Source of the DNA: Streptomyces roseochromogenus subsp. oscitans DS 12.976
GTDB lineage: Bacteria; Actinomycetota; Actinomycetes; Streptomycetales; Streptomycetaceae
Direction of reading: 5' to 3'
NCBI RefSeq assembly: GCF_000497445.1
Contig: NZ_CM002285.1
Span: 6,628,719-6,692,718, forward strand
DNA length: 64,000 bases
Part shown: one piece after another, positions 60,447 to 64,000 of the stretch
Layout: each line of letters begins with the position of its first letter
Position numbering within the stretch: the stretch's first letter is position 1
The notes under the pieces: generated by a model
Told to the model about the DNA's origin: nothing
Database searches by the model: none
Seen by the model: the letters and a program-made list of their open reading frames with translations, nothing else
Made by a program: the position numbers and the translations under genes

Positions 60447-63050
60447 ATGGAAGCGCGTTCGATCCTCGGGGACCCCGCCGTCGTCGGCGGCCTCCTGGGT
60501 GATCCGCGTGTGTGCGTGGCGGTGCTCGACGGTCCGGTGGACCTCGGCCACCCCTGCTTCGCCGGTGCCGACGTCCGTGTCCTGCCCACCCTGGTGCGGG
60601 ACCCGGCAGGCTCGGGTCCGATGGCGTTGCACGGAACCCACGTCACGAGCCTGCTGTTCGGGCAGCCCTCCGGCCCGGTGACGGGCGTCGTACCCCGGTG
60701 CCGCGGTCTGCTGCTGCCGGTGTTCCCCGACGACACCCGGACCCGGGTACGCCAACTGGACCTCGCTCGCGCGATCGAGCAGGCGGTCCAGGCCGGGGCG
60801 CACATCATCAACATCAGCGGAGGCGAACGCACCCCCGACGGCCTGCCCGACCCGATGCTGGAACGGGCGCTGAAGCTGTGCGACGACCACCGCGTCCTCG
60901 TCGTCGCCGCCGTGGGCAACGACGGCTGCGACTGCCTCCAGGCCCCCGCCGCCACCGCATCGGTCCTCGCAGTGGGCGGGTTGGGCGCCGACGGCGCACC
61001 CCTGGAGATCAACAACTGGGGGCCGGCCTATCGCGTCAATGGGGTGCTGGCGCCGGGCGAGGGCATCCGGGGCGCCGCCCCGGGCGGCGGCGTCCGCGCC
61101 CTGACCGGGAGCAGCTTCGCCACGCCCCTCGTGTCCGGCCTCGCCGCGCTGCTGGTCGCGGACCAACTGCGACAGGGGCTGCCACCGGACCCCAGGGCGG
61201 CCGGCCAGGCGATCCTCGCCACGGCCACCGCCACCGCGTGCCGGCCCGACGACGCCCCGCACTGCCGACGTTTCCTCGCCGGAACGGTGTCCGCCCCACG
61301 GGCCTTCCGGCTCATCGCGGCCGCACAGCCGCAACCCGCCACGGCACGGCCCGCCGCCGCTGCCGTGGCACCGCAGCCATATGAGGGGGGCGCGTTCGAT
61401 GGATCCGATGGAGAAGGAGCGAGCGAGATGGACAGTGACCGCCAGTACTGGGACGCAGCACACGGTGCCGCGAGCATGAGCCGTGCCGTACCGGGAGAAG
61501 GGCTGCACGCGGCAGCGGGCACGCCTTGGCCGGCCGACGGAGGGATACGGGCGGCAGCGAGCACGCTTCCCCCGCCCGACGGAGGGATGCAGGCGGCAGG
61601 GAACACCCTTCCGCCGCCCGACGGCGGCACGACCCCGCCCTCTCCCGCCGCCCCGCCCCAGCCCTCTCCCGCCGCCCCGCCCCCGCCCGCCATTCCGCCC
61701 CGGCCCGTCGGGGACCCCGGCGTTCTCGCCTCGTGCGCCTGCGGATGCGGAGGGGGGCCGGGCTGTTCGGAAGCAGACGGCGGCGTGGGACCCGCCGCCG
61801 CACAGCCCCCAGCACACACACCGCGGACCCCGGCCCCCGGCGTCGTACCGGCGGACACCGCACCAGCCGGTGCGGTCCCGCCCGCTCATCTTCGGTCCGA
61901 GCCCGAAGCCCGGCTCCAGCCCTCGGGCCTTCCGGGCGGGCCCGAGGGCGGAGCCCTCCAGCCGCCGTCCCCCGAACTGCCCGGGCCCGCGAGCCCCCAC
62001 CCCGCACCCGGCGTGCGCCCAGCGTGCGCCTGCGCGACCGGTACATCCGGCACAGCGCTGGTCTACGCGATCGGCACCGTCGGATTCGACTACACGACCG
62101 AAGCCCGTCGGGACAGCTTCCGTCAGGCGATGCCCTTCGTCGACGACGGGCAGGACGACCAGGGACGCCCGCGCACCAAGCAGCCGGACGTCTACGACCC
62201 CGCCCAGCTGCGCGACTACCTGATCACGGCCCCCTGGGCGGCGAACAACCTCGCCTGGACCCTGATGGTCGACGGCGCACCGGTCTACGCGCTGGAGGCC
62301 GAACCGGCCATCGGCATGGAGTACGGCGAGACCTTCGACGAGGAGCGGGTACGCGGCGCGGCCTCGGACCCCTCCGGCCTGGCGGACCTGCTGGTCGAAC
62401 TCGCGCGCCCGCCCGTCTCCACGGTCTACCGGACGTTCCGGGACGCCATCGTCGGCGAGGCGCTGAAGCCGGAGGACAAGAACTTCGTCTCCCTCGTGTC
62501 CATCCCCGGTGTGCTGACCGACCGCACCACACGCCTGTTCAGCGGACAGGTCGTGCCTGTGGTCGAGGTGAAGAGCCGCGGACTCTACACCTGGAATGAG
62601 GCGGCCCTGGTCGAGGACGTCATCGCCACCGTGATGGCCGACAACGCGCGGCGCAACGTCGACCTGAGCGAGGACACGCTCCGCAAGACCGTACGCGCCC
62701 TGCTGGACAAGCTCTACTACCAGTTCCGCAACCTCGGGCAGACCGACGCGGACCGGGCCCTGAACTACGCCGGCACCAACGCGTTCCTGCTCACCAGCTC
62801 CTTCGCCGACGGGTTGCTGGGTGCGAAGTACGTCCCCGGCGACGAGGACCGCTTCTACTCCCTGGACACCATCACGGTCAGCAAGAGCACGTACTGCCGG
62901 GAGAGTTCGGTCTGCTACGACGTCGTGACGACCTTCTTCGACCCGGAGAACGAGCTGCGTTCACGGCTGTCCTTCCTGCAGACGATCGACGTCAGCATCG
63001 AGACCCCGGTCAGCGTGGCACCGGTCCACCAGTTCCTGGGCGCCATGTGA
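60447..63050 (+). CDS. Subtilisin-like serine protease with PatG-like C-terminal domain
   Basis: An 867-residue protein. Residues 1-280 form an S8 domain with all catalytic groups: Asp28 (VAVLDGPVD), His65 (LHGTHVTSL), Asn158 (AVGND) and Ser223 (TGSSFATPL). A Pro/Ala/Gly-rich linker (about 295-535) has three 14-residue repeats ending in DGG (353-394) and Cys-rich CACGCGGGPGC. Residues about 537-867 start VYAIGTVGFDYTTEARRDSF and include RTTRLFSGQVVPVVEV, closely recalling the C-terminal domain of cyanobactin macrocyclase PatG. No signal peptide, so it is cytoplasmic. ATG 60447 has GAAGGG 7 nt upstream. It heads an operon of small genes; likely role is cleavage or cyclisation of a ribosomal peptide. 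Function inferred. Confidence 0.82.
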   Translation: MEARSILGDPAVVGGLLGDPRVCVAVLDGPVDLGHPCFAGADVRVLPTLVRDPAGSGPMALHGTHVTSLLFGQPSGPVTGVVPRCRGLLLPVFPDDTRTRVRQLDLARAIEQAVQAGAHIINISGGERTPDGLPDPMLERALKLCDDHRVLVVAAVGNDGCDCLQAPAATASVLAVGGLGADGAPLEINNWGPAYRVNGVLAPGEGIRGAAPGGGVRALTGSSFATPLVSGLAALLVADQLRQGLPPDPRAAGQAILATATATACRPDDAPHCRRFLAGTVSAPRAFRLIAAAQPQPATARPAAAAVAPQPYEGGAFDGSDGEGASEMDSDRQYWDAAHGAASMSRAVPGEGLHAAAGTPWPADGGIRAAASTLPPPDGGMQAAGNTLPPPDGGTTPPSPAAPPQPSPAAPPPPAIPPRPVGDPGVLASCACGCGGGPGCSEADGGVGPAAAQPPAHTPRTPAPGVVPADTAPAGAVPPAHLRSEPEARLQPSGLPGGPEGGALQPPSPELPGPASPHPAPGVRPACACATGTSGTALVYAIGTVGFDYTTEARRDSFRQAMPFVDDGQDDQGRPRTKQPDVYDPAQLRDYLITAPWAANNLAWTLMVDGAPVYALEAEPAIGMEYGETFDEERVRGAASDPSGLADLLVELARPPVSTVYRTFRDAIVGEALKPEDKNFVSLVSIPGVLTDRTTRLFSGQVVPVVEVKSRGLYTWNEAALVEDVIATVMADNARRNVDLSEDTLRKTVRALLDKLYYQFRNLGQTDADRALNYAGTNAFLLTSSFADGLLGAKYVPGDEDRFYSLDTITVSKSTYCRESSVCYDVVTTFFDPENELRSRLSFLQTIDVSIETPVSVAPVHQFLGAM

Positions 63051-63080
63051 GGCCCTACCCGCCCCTAGGAGGCGACGACA

Positions 63081-63281
63081 GTGTCCAGTACGCACCGACC
63101 ACCGCGGATCAGACCGCCCATCCCCGCACCGCCCGTGTTCAGGGACGGGCCCATGGAACTCCCGGGGCACGCCGGCCCCGGAGCGGACGGCGGGGCCCGG
63201 GCAGCGGGTGACCGCTGCGGGCACCTGTCCGGCACAGCGCGGCAGATGTGTTACTCCGCGCGCTACGGCATCCGGGTCTGA
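63081..63281 (+). CDS. 66-residue peptide, candidate precursor or partner of the PatG-like protease
   Basis: GTG 63081 has a perfect AGGAGG (63067-63072) 8 nt upstream and begins 30 nt after the protease stop. The N-terminal half is Pro/Arg-rich (RPPRIRPPIPAPPVF), the middle Gly/Ala-rich, and the C-terminus compact with Cys46, Cys57 and two Tyr (CGHLSGTARQMCYSARYGI). No known family recognised. Leader-core layout is suggestive but not proof of a RiPP precursor. Confidence 0.65.
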   Translation: MSSTHRPPRIRPPIPAPPVFRDGPMELPGHAGPGADGGARAAGDRCGHLSGTARQMCYSARYGIRV

Positions 63282-63320
63282 ACGATCCGGGTAGGAAAGA
63301 AGACAGAGAGGAGCAAGGCC

Positions 63321-63524
63321 ATGAGGGACCGCATCTCGCGAGAGGCGGACGGGCTCAGGGCCGCCGCGCTGCGCATGCCGCAGCAGGCGCCCCCGGTCGA
63401 CCGGACCGCCGCCGGGGCTGCCGCCTACGCCCACGACAGGGGCGACGGCGTCCAGCCGAACGGACTCCTGAGCTGGCTCGGCCAGCAGGCGGACAACGTC
63501 GTCGGCAACGTCCTGCCGTTCTGA
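63321..63524 (+). CDS. 67-residue peptide with amphipathic C-terminus, candidate precursor
   Basis: ATG 63321 with GAGAGGAG 7 nt upstream. The N-terminal half is charged and helical (READGLRAAALRM); the C-terminal end, NGLLSWLGQQADNVVGNVLP plus a final Phe, is an uncharged-to-weakly-acidic amphipathic stretch. That pattern fits a leader followed by a core peptide, or a small helix that binds a partner. No family recognised. Confidence 0.65.
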   Translation: MRDRISREADGLRAAALRMPQQAPPVDRTAAGAAAYAHDRGDGVQPNGLLSWLGQQADNVVGNVLPF

Positions 63525-63607
63525 CACCGCCACCGCGCAGGCGGGCGCGGCTGCCCATCACGTCCGCCTGCGCGCCCCCTTATCCGTAACGGACGAAAGG
63601 CCGTGCC

Positions 63608-63937
63608 ATGCGCCTCAACCTCCCACCCCAGGCGGCGATCGACCGGAAGCGGGACCGCTACCACCCTTATCTGCTCAGCTACGTCCTCACGGACGACTCG
63701 TCCGGCGACTCCTCCGACAATTCGCCTGGCGGCTCGTCCGGCAACTCGTCCCGGGCTCCGGGGGCGGTGCGCACCGTCACCCCACGGGACAGCCTGCTGC
63801 CGCCCGGCGGCCCGGCTCGCGACAGTAACGCGTTCGTGCTCGAGGTCCAGCCCGGCGGTCTCTTCGGCCACGACCCCGGCGACCCCGCCCCCCTGTGCCG
63901 CTCCACCCGCGGCGGCTGTCCCCCGTCCCGCCGCTGA
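63608..63937 (+). CDS. 109-residue protein with a Ser/Gly/Asp-rich repeat
   Basis: ATG 63608 follows GAAAGG. Residues about 30-48 are a low-complexity run of DSSGDSSDNSPGGSSGNSS type; before it RDRYHPYLLSYVL, after it SNAFVLEVQPGGLFG, and a Cys-containing tail (CRSTRGGC). No signal peptide. Fourth gene of the protease unit, spaced 83 nt from the previous one. Function unknown. Confidence 0.6.
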   Translation: MRLNLPPQAAIDRKRDRYHPYLLSYVLTDDSSGDSSDNSPGGSSGNSSRAPGAVRTVTPRDSLLPPGGPARDSNAFVLEVQPGGLFGHDPGDPAPLCRSTRGGCPPSRR

Positions 63938-63964
63938 CCCGGCCGCCGCCCGAGAGGGGACACC

Positions 63965-64000
63965 ATGCCCGCCCTGCGCACGGCCATCGCCTGGCCCAAC
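63965..64000 (+). CDS. Start of a further gene in the protease unit, cut by window edge
   Basis: ATG 63965 follows GAGAGGGGAC and lies 27 nt after the previous stop. Only MPALRTAIAWPN is visible. The spacing says it belongs to the same operon. Confidence 0.55.
   Translation, partial: MPALRTAIAWPN

Overview
The window reads as a stretch of a Streptomyces (or very close actinomycete) chromosome. Evidence: very high GC with G/C-rich third codon positions, many GTG starts, overlapping stop/start junctions, and a typical gene set (znuACB-zur next to glyS, a GH18 chitinase with paired TGGTCCAGACCT sites, nirBD behind a GlnR-type box, a CUT1 sugar importer without its own ATPase, a SARP regulator, many secreted lipoproteins). 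I see no rRNA, tRNA, CRISPR array, transposase, integrase or prophage.

Layout. 1-7639: a sialidase (cut by the left edge) faces a five-gene operon with a DHDPS/N-acetylneuraminate-lyase-type aldolase and a dipeptide-class ABC importer, a possible sialic-acid use locus. 7865-11519: a degraded EntE/DhbE-like adenylating enzyme, a small GREWDA protein, a partial duplication of the recO start, recO and uppS. 11753-16553: zinc block zur, znuB, znuC, znuA and divergent glyS. 16631-21457: lipoprotein, chitinase, aldo/keto reductase with a perfect operator-like palindrome, TetR, and two small proteins. 21570-27953: three DHA2-type MFS exporters, two of them in near-copy divergent cassettes with MmyB-type XRE regulators and a shared operator-like block. 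28004-30949: tRNA-dihydrouridine synthase and a membrane sulfatase-like hydrolase. 31069-36009: two glycoside hydrolases and a divergent ROK regulator. 36460-39180: pyruvate phosphate dikinase. 39306-44264: a low-density accessory stretch with a GntR-controlled two-gene unit, a PPOX protein, decayed genes (TetR, an unknown fragment, a truncated cupin) and an MFS exporter. 44300-48113: DUF4232 protein and a CUT1 sugar ABC importer. 48117-53603: SDR relic, nirD, nirB, a FAD oxidoreductase and a TSUP exporter. 53610-57350: class F sortase with a secreted partner, then an orphan histidine kinase coupled to a lipoprotein. 57515-59167: M4 metalloprotease.

59436-64000 is the most unusual part. A SARP-type regulator is divergent from a large subtilisin whose C-terminal third resembles the C-terminal domain of the cyanobactin protease PatG. 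It is followed by a tight run of small genes with good ribosome binding sites (66, 67 and 109 residues, then one cut by the right edge). A three-fold 11-bp-spaced heptamer repeat of the SARP-site type lies before the protease. This is the best candidate for an undescribed peptide-processing or RiPP-like system.

Several loci show small tandem duplications that alter gene starts or motifs (recO head, SARP start, the P-loop of the adenylating enzyme, a 24-nt repeat inside a glycoside hydrolase, a 22-nt repeat before the sortase).
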